Shown piece after piece: positions 48,023 to 57,470 of a stretch of DNA of 64,000 nt. The notes beneath the pieces are model-generated. The model saw nothing but the letters and a program-made list of their open reading frames with translations. It was not told the origin of the DNA and did no database searches. A program made the translations under genes and the position numbers. How positions within the stretch are numbered: the first letter of the stretch is position 1; every line of letters begins with the position of its first letter. The DNA comes from Pararge aegeria (taxonomy: Eukaryota; Arthropoda; Insecta; Lepidoptera; Nymphalidae), in NCBI RefSeq assembly GCF_905163445.1, contig NC_053208.1:26811986-26875985 (forward strand). Reading direction: 5' to 3'.

Positions 48023-48135
48023 TGTAGTTATTATTGTTTGTACGTAACATAACGATAACGATAGGATTAGGTAGGCACTTAAAAACGTTTACACTTACAC
48101 GTCTGTACGACACCCGCTCATGAATGTGACTGTAT

Positions 48136-48142
48136 AATAATA
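48136..48142. repeat. LINE target-site duplication, right
   Basis: AATAATA, as at 43918-43924. Confidence 0.75.
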
Positions 48143-48289
48143 CTGTTAATTAATGAAAGATCTAAGTGCCATCCTGAACATTGTTGGTATTGAAGTGAAT
48201 ATATGAATACCTTGGCCTTCCATTCTTTATATTTTTTTAGCACATGCATTCGATCGTTGTCCCATATGCCTTGCGACTTGTTATCTCTG

Positions 48290-48700
48290 AAGAATTATAA
48301 ACTTCATCTCCAACATCATTCAGTCATTCAAATAAGACAATACATGCTTGATAGTATAGACTGTCAAATAAAAAAAGAATTACTAAAATCGGTGCAAATT
48401 TAATGGAGATATGAAGTAAAATTGATGAAAATTTTAATTCCATTTCCCGGCGGAAACTTATTGTTTATCGGGATAAAAAGTATCCTATATGTTGACCCGG
48501 GATATCAGCTACTACTAAACCAAATTGTATTCAAATCCATTCAGTAGTTTTCACGTGATTCTCGGACAGGCAGACAGACGGACAAAAATTAAATAAAAAT
48601 CTGTTTTGGACTCAGTATCGATTATAAAGCATCCTCCGGTCAAAATTTTCAAAATATATTAAATGTACAGAAATATTCCAGTTACAGTTTTATTATAAGT
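48290..48700 (+). repeat. Dispersed repeat (type F)
   Basis: catcattcagtcattcaaat, ataagacaatacatgcttga, gggataaaaagtatccta, cacgtgattctcggacaggc, gacggacaaaaattaaataa, actcagtatcgattataaag, ccggtcaaaattttcaaaat, atgtacagaaat. It aligns from end to end with the minus-strand copy at 50585-51042 and with the 3' part of 63436-64000. Confidence 0.75.
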
Positions 48701-50584
48701 GTCGGTTCAGTAACAAAGTCGGTTATTTTTGTCAAAATTTTGTTTTTTAACTTCTCGAAGCATTATCATAGTCAGAAGCCAATTAAAAGGTAGAAAAGAG
48801 GCGTAACTTTACAACTCCTCTATTACGGGCTCGTGACATGATGTATACGAACAGTGTATGAGTTTTAAGTACTCATATTCAACTTGTGGCACAAAAGTGA
48901 ACGTTTGAGTCCTTTGACATATTTAAGGAGCTGCAAAGTTAAGCGTATTACAATTTTACTGGCTTCTACAAAATACTTAATAAGCTTTTCATAAAAGTCT
49001 TCCTTCAAAGATAGGTTTAAAATATGCCTTCTTGGAATTAATAGCTATTCTTGGAGCGTAGTTTACTCCGAGGAAGTCTCAATAATGTACGCTATGCGAA
49101 ATAACTACTGCTAAAAATATTTTCTAGTGCTTGTTCCTTTCATTTGATTTTCTATCTTGAACCTGACTAGCTTCTAGTCGAGTATTGAGACGACAGGAGT
49201 TTTTGCCGGCTTCCCTAGGTTTTTTACAGAGTTACTATAAACTTCACGTTTCATAAATGCATACTGCTAGTAGGCCTAAACCAAACATTAAAGAATGTTT
49301 GGTCCTAGATATTTTGAGATCCCTTTATACCAAAATTATGGATATTTTATGAATAACCAAGAAAACAAATTTGCGTCACAGGTAACTTTAAGATTTTTTT
49401 CACTCAAGGAAATTTACTTAATCACGTACAGTTGATAAGCGTTTTCTTAGAAATATGGCAAAGCCATGGCTGCCTTGCCTTTGCACGTTATTTAGGAATA
49501 CTCGGCATCTTTACCGCTTTACTGTTATAGCGGCGAATCTCCTCTCTTTTCTGACACACGCCGCAAACATTTGTTATGCCTTTCCGGTTTTGATTTTCCC
49601 AACGCCTATATACAGAAATATCTAAATATATGAAAATGAATCCCTATAACACTTAGTCACGCCATCACGCGTGAACGGCTGGACTGATTTCACTTTTTTT
49701 TTATTGTGTTTGTTATTGTCAGGAGAAGGCATGACAGAAAAAAATTAAAAACTTGCGCGGAAAATTAGAAAATTTAAGAATCCGTATTTAAGAATACTTA
49801 ACAACCGTATAATATTGTTTCTAATCTAACCTTAGTGCTTTGGATAGTATAAACTTTTTTAATGTAACATTATGACATTTGACATAGAATTGACAGAATG
49901 CGTGCTGCAAATATCATAGAGGATGTCGTGATCTAGAGTTGAATTTTCGTTTTTGAAAATGCCAGCAATTAGACGTACAAACTTAAGTCGCAGAACTCGC
50001 AATGCTGCGAGTCAAAAATACAAGAGCAAGTCAATCTGACGAGCAACGCGAAGCGCGGAATGAAGTTGAACGGAATCGATGGAATCGAAATCAACAACAT
50101 AGAAATGTTGCGTTTAACCCCCATCGAGCTGCATTCAATTATAACGTAGAAATCGAGTACAGTTCACAACAAATCGTTGCTATTGGACCAATGAACGTTG
50201 TGTGCCAATATTGCAAGGCATTTTAGTTTAAAAATGAAGCTCCTGGAGCGGTCAAGTCAAATTGACGCCATTGGTATACCGCCATTGGGCACCGCCATAA
50301 TAATACAGTCTTAATGAAACTAAATATTACTCTGTATAAACAAAAAGGTGATATTAACAATCGCTTACCAGAAACGGACATAGATTGGTGATATCTGTAT
50401 ATCATCTGCGAAAGGTGCAGAACTCCTTTGTGGGGTTGAGTATACGCTTTTATAACAAGATTCCTGAGGTAATTCTGGACTTACCAATGTGTAATTGTAT
50501 TTTAATTTCAAAAATGTGTAAATACACATCTAATACAGTGAGGGTACTTTTGATGAACTTCTTAATGACAGCTATCTGTAAGAT
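48701..50584. other. No gene recognised
   Basis: AT-rich. A 74-codon basic, Arg/Asn-rich frame (50002-50226, +) has no recognised domain. A short hairpin (accaaacatt / aatgtttggt) lies at about 49279-49302. Confidence 0.4.
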
Positions 50585-51042
50585 TGGAAGATTTCTGTAC
50601 TGGAAGATTTCTGTACATTAAATATATTTCGAAAATTTTGACCGGGGGATGCTGTATAATCGATACTGAGTCCAAAACAGATTTTTATTTTATTTTTGTC
50701 TGTCTGTATGTCTGTCTGTCCGGGCATCACGTGAAAACTACTGAACGAATTTAAATAAAATTTGGTAAAGTGGTAGCTATAGTATCAAGTCAACATATAG
50801 GATACTTTTTATCCCGATACTTCATAGCTCCGTTAAATTTGAACCGATTTTAAAATTCTTTTTATTTCAAAGCGAATACATTCAAGCTCGCATTGTCTTA
50901 TTTTAATGAAGATCTGATAAATATTGTCGAACTCGTCACAAAAAACAGCAAGGCTAGGATGCAATGATTATTATGTTAGCATCAGATATATTCTAGCATC
51001 TCGATTGACTCATACGCGGACAAAGTCGCGAGGGTCCGCTAG
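50585..51042 (-). repeat. Dispersed repeat (type F), complete copy with duplicated end
   Basis: On the minus strand it starts ctagcggaccctcgcgactt and ends with tttaatgtacagaaatcttcc. The terminal 16-mer (tggaagatttctgtac on the plus strand) is duplicated head to tail at 50585-50600 and 50601-50616. About 460 bp, noncoding. Confidence 0.7.
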
Positions 51043-51145
51043 TCAACAATAAATATGATCATAGTGACCTTCTCATGCCTCAGCTGAACCGACCTGCTCT
51101 AATCGCAGAGCATCTACTAAGGGAAGCGGGATATAGTCTGTTAAC

Positions 51146-51351
51146 TTATGCCCGTTTTCACTAACTACGAGTATGAACAAGGCACTGCCCAATACTTAGC
51201 GCCTAATCTAATCATATCCCTGGGCATACATTATCCGCCCTCTAATAGTTATCACCTGATAGGCGGTGAAACGTTTTGTTTTCTATAGAAATCGCCCAAA
51301 TAAGTAGGCATTCGATTTAGGCTGTGGGTAGGTTTAGTCAAAAGGGCACTA
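51146..51351. mobile_element. MITE, copy 2
   Basis: Left end ttatgcccgttttcactaac, right end ggtttagtcaaaagggcact, imperfect inverted repeats of about 18-20 bp. The interior shares cctaatcta, gggcatacat-like and atagttatcacct strings with the copy at 5737-5931. Confidence 0.7.
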
Positions 51352-53023
51352 GACCCTTGAGCTAGGAACTGTCAAATTCGTTGAAAGCATAGATTGAACG
51401 ACAGTTGCGAACAGGTTCGTAGCTCGATGTCGGTACATTACCACGGGCACGGCTAAGGGGCCATTGAGTTCGGATTAGTAACGTTCTGCGCGGGTGCGTG
51501 TGCTAATAATATAGCGATTATCGTCTGTAGCAGATAGATAGTGGCGGGGCTATCATTATTACGTCTCGTTGTTTGTTTGAACTTTACCCATCTACACAGT
51601 AGTACATGCGAACTAGCATCTTCCCGTGGCTTCGGTCGCTCGGCAGACATCAAGAGCACGGCATTGCGGGGATAGATTCAGAACGGAAAAAAATAAAAAA
51701 TAAATGATTGCCGCTACAAAAATGTGCATTTGAACCCAGAGCCTAGTATTACAAACTTTATGCCTTAGACTTAGTATAAGCAAGTTTATTGCTTGTTTCT
51801 TGTCTCCATATTGATTTCTGAGTTTATTTTAGACCGAATAAATATTGATTACTACCCGAGAACAATAGTACTTTAAATATGCCATTCAATGGCACACTGT
51901 ACCATAACATATAATATATAAACTAAATAGGTCGTCTTCATAATGAATACAAGTGCAAACCGTCAATGCCGGTGAGTAGTTGTATAAATAACATACAAAT
52001 ATTTTCACATAAAAAAAAAAATGACTTTAAAAATAAATTTTATACTAATTAAATAAAAAGGAAATACCTGTTACACCCATAGCGACTTCAAACTGCCAGA
52101 GCAATTTAAATGAACCATTGCATAGAGCTTGTAGAATAGAAAATAATTGTTTTGTATACTTGATAGCAACCGGGAACCGTTTCATATGATTCAAAAGCAT
52201 TTATATCCTATGCACAGATTTAAAGCTAAATTATTGTTGATGATTTGCATAAATATATGGCTTCAAGAAAACAATAGACTTCCGCAGAATTCTTAAAAAA
52301 CCAAATGAAGAAGAACGCGGAAAAAGGCGCAGTCCACAGGTAAAAAAAACATACCAAGAATTTTTCAGTCACACACAAACACACCAATTTTTGAGACAGC
52401 CTTATTATAATTGATATTAAAAATCTTTCGCTTTCCTTGTAGGTGATAAACGCAGTATTTCTATAATTTAGCAATATTATTTTTCATTTAAGTAAAAAGT
52501 TATACTCAGGAGCCATGCTCATGGCATATGCGTGTGAGCATAAAATACATTAAATTATTTATAGAACAACAGTTTCGAATAACTTATGGCTTAATTCCAT
52601 TATCCTATTCAAAGTAAAGTTAATTGTGATGGAGAGATAATCCTCGTCAAAATTAAAAGTAGTATTATATCATAAGAGGTGAAGTTGTTTGTGCCAGTTG
52701 GGGCAACGGCTGTCGTCACGACACCCCGTTTCCTTGACCCCCAGACCTATGTATTCTAGGGTTGTCACTCAACGATACTATCTTTGTCTAATAGAGTGAT
52801 TACAAATATTGATCGCTGATCGATCATTCTAATAACTTCATTCGTTCAACTAAGAGTATACTATATCAAGCCTTCGTTATCAATGGTAGGTACGGAATGA
52901 GCTAAGTATAACAGACGAAGCAGACATGTATGCATTTATAGAAGACCCCGCCATCGACAGGCGGGTGATCGGTGCTGCGTGCGCTTCGAGGCAGACACAG
53001 GTAACGAACTTATGCGACGCAGA
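51352..53023. other. No gene recognised
   Basis: AT-rich, no supported feature. Confidence 0.5.
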
Positions 53024-53059
53024 CGTATCTGTGTCACGTAGCTACGTGACACAGATACG
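53024..53059. repeat. Perfect 36-bp palindrome without loop
   Basis: cgtatctgtgtcacgtag followed directly by its exact inverse, in a CpG-rich patch (52960-53150). Contains two CACGTAG/CTACGTG half sites at the centre. Confidence 0.95.
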
Positions 53060-53742
53060 CCCGCATTCACGGCACGACGCGTCGCGCTAAAAGCGCTGCT
53101 GTCTTGCGTCTCCCGCGCGTGTGTCGCAGCGAACGAAGCTTGTGATTCCTCGCACATTACATGAAGTGCTCTGCGCTGCGATGTAATTGCGACATTGCTC
53201 CGGTAGAGCTGCGTGGTTCCTCAGCAGAAACCTCATCAATTAAAACGTTGACAACCCTAACCGCACTGCCTATTAGTTGAATGGGCCGCTACTGACTAGT
53301 ACAAACAAACGATTACGTCAGTACGGACAAGTATATCGACAGCAGCCACTACGCGCGACACATTTAGAGCTTTGACCTCAAGTAGCAGCTATCACTAACT
53401 GTACCTTGGATCGACTCTTATTGTTGTTTACGTTACACCCAAAGCGGCAGGTCTGTACGAAAGTGTATCGACGTGTCGCGGTCGTGCGAAATAGCTGGTC
53501 AAATTATAATTTCAATCAGAACGCGAAAGTTTGTTTGTTGTTGTGTATCTATCTATCGTTGGTAAATTTTTGAGGAAGATTGGCACAGATGTTGCATTCA
53601 TTTTGAAGGTTATGTTATCGCTTGGTAGACTCCGTATATTAACGGCTACTGCCTAGTCTAGTATTCCTATTATATCTAATACAGTGCAATATTAAGCTTT
53701 ATATTTAACTGTAGGTGATATATTCTAAAATACAGTAGTAAA
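53060..53742. other. No gene recognised
   Basis: CpG-rich at first, then AT-rich. No supported frame. Confidence 0.45.
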
Positions 53743-53776
53743 AAAAAACTCCATTCTAGCTAGAATGGAGTTTTTT
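53743..53776. repeat. Perfect 34-bp palindrome without loop
   Basis: aaaaaactccattctag followed by its exact inverse. It resembles a rho-independent terminator in form, but in a nuclear genome without a nearby gene this has no such meaning. Confidence 0.9.
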
Positions 53777-54164
53777 GTGTGAAAGTTTCATTATTAGTCA
53801 GCCAGAACGTATTTGCAGAGTAACAAAAAATTACATGCGCATTGTGCACATAACACAGTATTCGGCTATCAAACAGAACCGAAGTTAAATTTGAAATAAA
53901 AAGTGTAAAGTTGAATCCGAGTGATTGACATCCGAGTTTCGTTGCATACGTTTCTGTCGGGTGAAAAACGGCCACGTTGATTTCTTGCTCGGGGCGAAAT
54001 TCACTCCCACTCATGACTCACCACCGACGCGACGTGTGTTGGAGGGAATTTTCAGTATTTGAAAATTGAGTTCTCTGTATAGAAAACTTTTTTCCACGTG
54101 TTTACGTTTTAAAGTGAACCAACTTTGAAAATAGTCGTTCAGGACTTTGAGTTATAAATATATA
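53777..54164. other. No gene recognised
   Basis: Holds an 84-codon minus-strand frame (53760-54014) without a domain, partly translating the palindrome arm. Confidence 0.4.
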
Positions 54165-54409
54165 TATAGCTAAGTAAGTTAATGGGTTAGTTATTGCTAT
54201 CACACATCGCCATCTAGCCGCGGAGTAAGCGTAGCTTGTGTTGTGGATACTAAGATGACTGATGAATATTTTTATGAATAACAAACACATTATACTTATA
54301 ATATAAAGATAAACATTGAAAGACATTCATTGAACACAAACATTTTCCAGTTGTAGGAATCGAACCCACAGCCTTGGACAGCACTCACTCACTGCGCGAA
54401 TAGGCCGTC
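54165..54409 (-). mobile_element. tRNA-derived SINE (type A), eroded head
   Basis: On the minus strand: gacggcctattcgcgcagtg, ctgtgggttcgattcctac (B box), body aaaatgtttgtg, aaaatattcatcagtcatct, caagctacgcttactccg, gatggcgatgtgtg. A deletion of about 15 bp removed part of the anticodon-arm region. Confidence 0.75.
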
Positions 54410-55204
54410 AAATCTCAATTAAGAACTCCCAAAGAATCTCCCGAAGAAGATGTAATTATTTCAGTTTTTACCACAATGACCGTTTCCCACTTTTCACCCT
54501 GAATACTCTGCTACTCTGGAGAAATTGCTCATACTCCGAGAAGGTATTTGCCATTTTGAGGAGGGGAGGGGTTTGACTAGCTCAAAGTTATTGATACAAT
54601 ATTTCTAAAGGTAGTATGGTAAAATAAACTTAACTCTTTGATGTACAGTTTCATATTGTAAAGTAATATATAAAGTTATAATAGTTAGAGCGGTGTTATT
54701 TCACGATACCGCGTAATTCTTGACATGCTTTAAGATCAAAATTGATCACACCCACTTAATTTTCCAGTAATTTTTCAATTTAGTAAAATATAAAGGACCA
54801 AATTGTATAGGTATTTTAGCACAACGTATATACAAACTATATTGTAGCACATTTAAATTGATCAAGGAATTATTCTATTCATTGTATGTATTTTTTATTT
54901 CATGTCCGAGACCATTAGCAGGATTTAGTAATTTGTAAACTGGTAGTGATGGTATTGACCCAGATCGTACTTGGTGCTAACGTGAGATGTTTTTGTATGT
55001 TGTTTTAATATGAAGGTATAATAATTATTATCGTGTATTATGCCATATGCGTGTTCCGCCACAGACGAAAGACCTAATTCAAATCGTACTTTTTAGGGAT
55101 GGACCGTACCAGAATGGAAAAATGAAACTACCCGATGCGATTTCGTCCGAGTGTCACAATGAATGATTTCCGTAATTACTAATGCTGTTGACTTGGATGA
55201 AGAT
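54410..55204. other. No gene recognised
   Basis: AT-rich sequence up to the target duplication of the LTR element. Confidence 0.5.
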
Positions 55205-55208
55205 AAGG
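55205..55208. repeat. Target-site duplication of the 6.7-kb LTR element, left
   Basis: AAGG, matched by AAGG at 61951-61954. A 4-bp duplication is usual for Ty3/gypsy-type integrases. Confidence 0.8.
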
Positions 55209-55578
55209 TATTATAAACTTTAGTAGGATAGCGATGAGGCCACGAAAAGATGCAAATAAACATACCATACAAATATCACTTTATTAATTTACTTTATAAA
55301 CTATGACAATATGAACTTATCGTTTTACAACCTCGCAATTCACTTCATAACTCTCTCAAAGAACGATCCAACCCGCCAAGAAAAAGACCCCATTTCCCGC
55401 CAAAACTCCTAGCGTCCAGGTAGAATCCAAGCAATTTGATTGGTTCCCGCCGTTATGCGTCTACCGGCGTTAACCAATCGGAGAATGACAACCGATCGTC
55501 TCGTTCAAAAATAAGATTAAATTAAAAAAATAACAAAGAAGTGGAAATTATAATGCTATTTAAATTTAAATCCTAACA
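55209..55578 (-). repeat. 3' LTR of the 6.7-kb element
   Basis: 370 bp, identical to 61581-61950. On the plus strand it holds catttcccgccaaaac (E2F-like TTTCCCGCC), a second ttcccgcc, and two inverted CCAAT motifs (tgattgg, accaatcgg). On the minus strand AATAAAGTGATATTTG gives a candidate polyadenylation signal about 60 bp from the end. Confidence 0.9.
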
Positions 55579-55899
55579 ATCGACCGTCCTGACAACGTGT
55601 GCGCCCTCGCACATGTCGCCAGGAGGCATCCTAACAATCGGAACTTGGCCAGTTGTTTCAATCTTGACATAATTTTAACAATTGAGTACCAAAATATGTT
55701 ATAAACATCCATTATCATCTTACTATATATTTACATATACATTGGAGTTTAATATAACTAACAAAACAACCACAACCATCAATATTTTAGTAAATAATAT
55801 AGGTAAAGATTATTTTCTACACCTATTATACCTTTATAATTATATAAATATAATATTATTCATACTACTTCATAAACATTATATAAATCGACTTGATAA
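55579..55899 (-). other. Noncoding tail next to the 3' LTR
   Basis: Follows the LTR with tcgaccgtcctgacaacg, and repeats the LTR-end string tcctaacaatcg at 55571-55582 and again at about 55630-55641, so a short piece of the LTR edge is duplicated 59 bp inside. No convincing polypurine tract is seen on the minus strand. The rest is AT-rich. Confidence 0.5.
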
Positions 55900-56232
55900 G
55901 AAAAACAACGATCGATAAATGTTTTTCATCATAAATGTATTCATTATATTTGGGATCCGAACGATCAATTAATCGAATAACCCATTACGACTCATCCCCT
56001 GAACGATCGATTTATCAGGGGAAACCCTACAGACATGCCAACAAGACGATCGATTTACTTGTGGCAGTCAGTGGGCATCATACTCTCTCTCTCTCTATTT
56101 AAGTTCCAGGACACGATCCGATCGATTCTCGTGCCTGGCTCTAGTGTTTTTGCTGTATCAGGGCACGATCCGATCGATTCTCGTCCCTGATTCCAGCTAC
56201 ATCAAGACACGATCCGATCGATTCTCGTGTCT
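55900..56232. repeat. Array of seven hairpins with constant loop and variable stems
   Basis: Units at 55900-55927, 55952-55983, 55995-56022, 56036-56066, 56106-56138, 56157-56191 and 56205-56232. Each has a loop built on ACGATC-GAT (acgatcgataaa, aacgatcaattaat, aacgatcgatttat, acgatcgattta, then tccgatcgattc three times). Stems differ: GAAAAACA/TGTTTTTC; TCCCCTG/CAGGGGA; TGCCA(A)CAAG/CTTGTGGCA; CCAGG(A)CACGA/TCGTGCCTGG; ATCAGGG(C)ACGA/TCGTCCCTGAT; AGACACGA/TCGTGTCT. Three stems hold one bulged base, and unit 2 is imperfect. Pairing is kept while sequence changes. The role is unknown: a structured RNA of the element (export, packaging, dimerisation), an insulator- or enhancer-like binding array, or duplicated foldbacks. 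Confidence 0.85.
56081..56096. repeat. CT microsatellite
   Basis: (CT)n of about eight units in the gap between hairpin units 4 and 5. Confidence 0.9.
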
Positions 56233-56479
56233 AATCTGCAACAATAGAAAAATGGTTGTCTGTAGTTTTATGCATCAAGCGCTTATAAAACACACAAAAC
56301 AAAACTTGAACATAAAACATTGTAAACTAAAACCAAATAGAACCAACTTTTATCCAATTTTTTTTTTTTTTTTTTTGCTATATTTTAATCAATCCTCATT
56401 ATAAGTTACTACTGGTATCCGATCCATTCACCTCAAAGGCATAAGCAATATGTATCCATAGCATTATACACGATTGAGT

Positions 56480-57110
56480 TATCTTAATAAGTTAACCCTT
56501 TTGCATAAAGTCGTTTGTTCTTTCATCATCATTTCATCAGCGCCTTTGGAAACAGCATTGAGACAGTACCTCTGATGGTGTCCTACCGGCCGGCGCGGGC
56601 GGTCGTTATCTGGATGGTGTTATTCAGTCCCCACTGAATATTTCCAGAATGTTAATCCTAATAATTTCCCAATTCTTTACACCATATTTCGCCGTCATTG
56701 CCTCTAAGTAGTCGAGAATGGTAAGATTGTACCCCTGTACCTACTTTGCCATTCAACCTAGAACTTCCTACTGCGATAAGGGTATGCTTTGTGCCCCTAT
56801 TCAAGCAAAATAGAGTTAATGTGTGAGAAGTGAAATGGTTACCTTCGTCACTCATAATACTGCCTTAGAGCTCTTATCCCATTTAAGAGGTTGGTATTGC
56901 TATCGGGCTTAGTAAAACAAAACTTTGTGCAACCCTCTACAAAAACGAGCATGTGCCAATTGACTTTACGAAGGGTACATGAATGGTAAGGAATGGCATA
57001 TCTGCTTTAGCAATAGGGTAGGGAAGACCTTCATAACGCTTTGAACGCTTTTAACACATGCTTACCTACGGGGTTTCTTTTATCTGACTTAAGGTAACGA
57101 AACAACTTAT
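56480..57110 (-). pseudogene. Integrase remnant
   Basis: On the minus strand the pieces read, in order, TIHVPFVKSIGT, FVEGCTKFCFTKP, RALRQYY, then MSDEGNHFTSHTLTLFCLNR, GTKHTLIAVGSSRLNGKV and NIQWGLNNT. These follow the core of a Ty3/gypsy integrase, which inserts element cDNA into the host genome. The reading moves between frames and meets stops. The first catalytic Asp appears lost in a small deletion (TIHV joined directly to PFV). The second is present (SDEG), and the position after NGKV, where the catalytic Glu belongs, is Gly. The protein would be inactive even if translated. Confidence 0.75.
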
Positions 57111-57239
57111 TATCTTTTATTAATAAGTTATCTTTTAAGCCCTGTTAAGGTCCTACAAAGCTCTGTAGTCTGTACAAAGCTGCAGTGTATGCAGCCAATC
57201 CTCACTATTAATTAACCTAACCGAAACAATCTGACCCTA

Positions 57240-57470
57240 AGATTATATTTATCATTCACTGAAAGACAGCCGGTGCTAGTCAAATGGTATCATGATTGTA
57301 TTGACCATATGAAAGACAAACGAAGTTAGGTGTATACTAAGCACTGAAGTAGGGACTTGGTAGTAGACCCTGAAGTCAAATCGAGTGAAAACAAACAAGT
57401 TTAGCCTATGAGTCGAGCTATCACATCGTCTAGGATGGGCATAGAATAGTTCCCTTTAACTCTAATTAAT
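57240..57470 (-). pseudogene. Reverse transcriptase remnant
   Basis: Minus-strand pieces YSMPILDDVIARLIG, LFSLDLTSG (motif A, catalytic Asp kept) and FVFHMVNTIMIPF (from the region leading to motif B) in shifting frames with stops. The polymerase YxDD box and the RNase H domain, which should lie between here and the integrase, are absent: only about 130 bp separate the two remnants, so a deletion of roughly 1 kb of pol is implied. Confidence 0.65.

Larger units (their letters stand above)
43925..48135 (-). mobile_element. Non-LTR retrotransposon (CR1/Jockey group), apparently full-length
   Basis: A 4.2-kb element on the minus strand with a 5' UTR (48135-48023), ORF1, ORF2 and a short 3' UTR (44075-43925) that holds AATAAA and ends in an ATT-rich simple repeat instead of poly(A). 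Both reading frames are open and all endonuclease and polymerase motifs are present. The APE endonuclease, two-ORF layout and absence of RNase H place it in the CR1/Jockey assemblage. Rex1- or Daphne-like clades are possible but unverified. It is inserted within a solo LTR with a 7-bp duplication. Confidence 0.85.
42995..48242 (+). mobile_element. Solo LTR (plus orientation) containing a nested LINE
   Basis: Starts TGTTAGGAAATAGGG and ends TTTTTTTAGCA, flanked by CATG on both sides (42991-42994, 48243-48246). Without the nested LINE it is about 1,030 bp and aligns with the solo LTR at 1695-2781. AATAAA occurs at about 43640, just before caacggtagagtttcttgcc. No gag or pol of this family is present. 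Confidence 0.75.

Noticed and set aside
47382..48047. 221-codon plus-strand frame
   Set aside because: It is antisense to the LINE ORF1, whose codon structure and motifs explain the region.
42995..48242. Complete LTR retrotransposon with the LINE proteins as its pol
   Set aside because: The endonuclease is APE type, there is no protease, RNase H or integrase, and the break point and target duplication show a separate LINE insertion.
53743..53776. Terminator-like hairpin with a T run
   Set aside because: The window is nuclear eukaryotic DNA with no adjacent gene; it is one of many short palindromes here.
55900..56232. CRISPR array
   Set aside because: The repeated part is the loop and the variable parts pair with each other, unlike constant repeats with unrelated spacers; the host is an insect.
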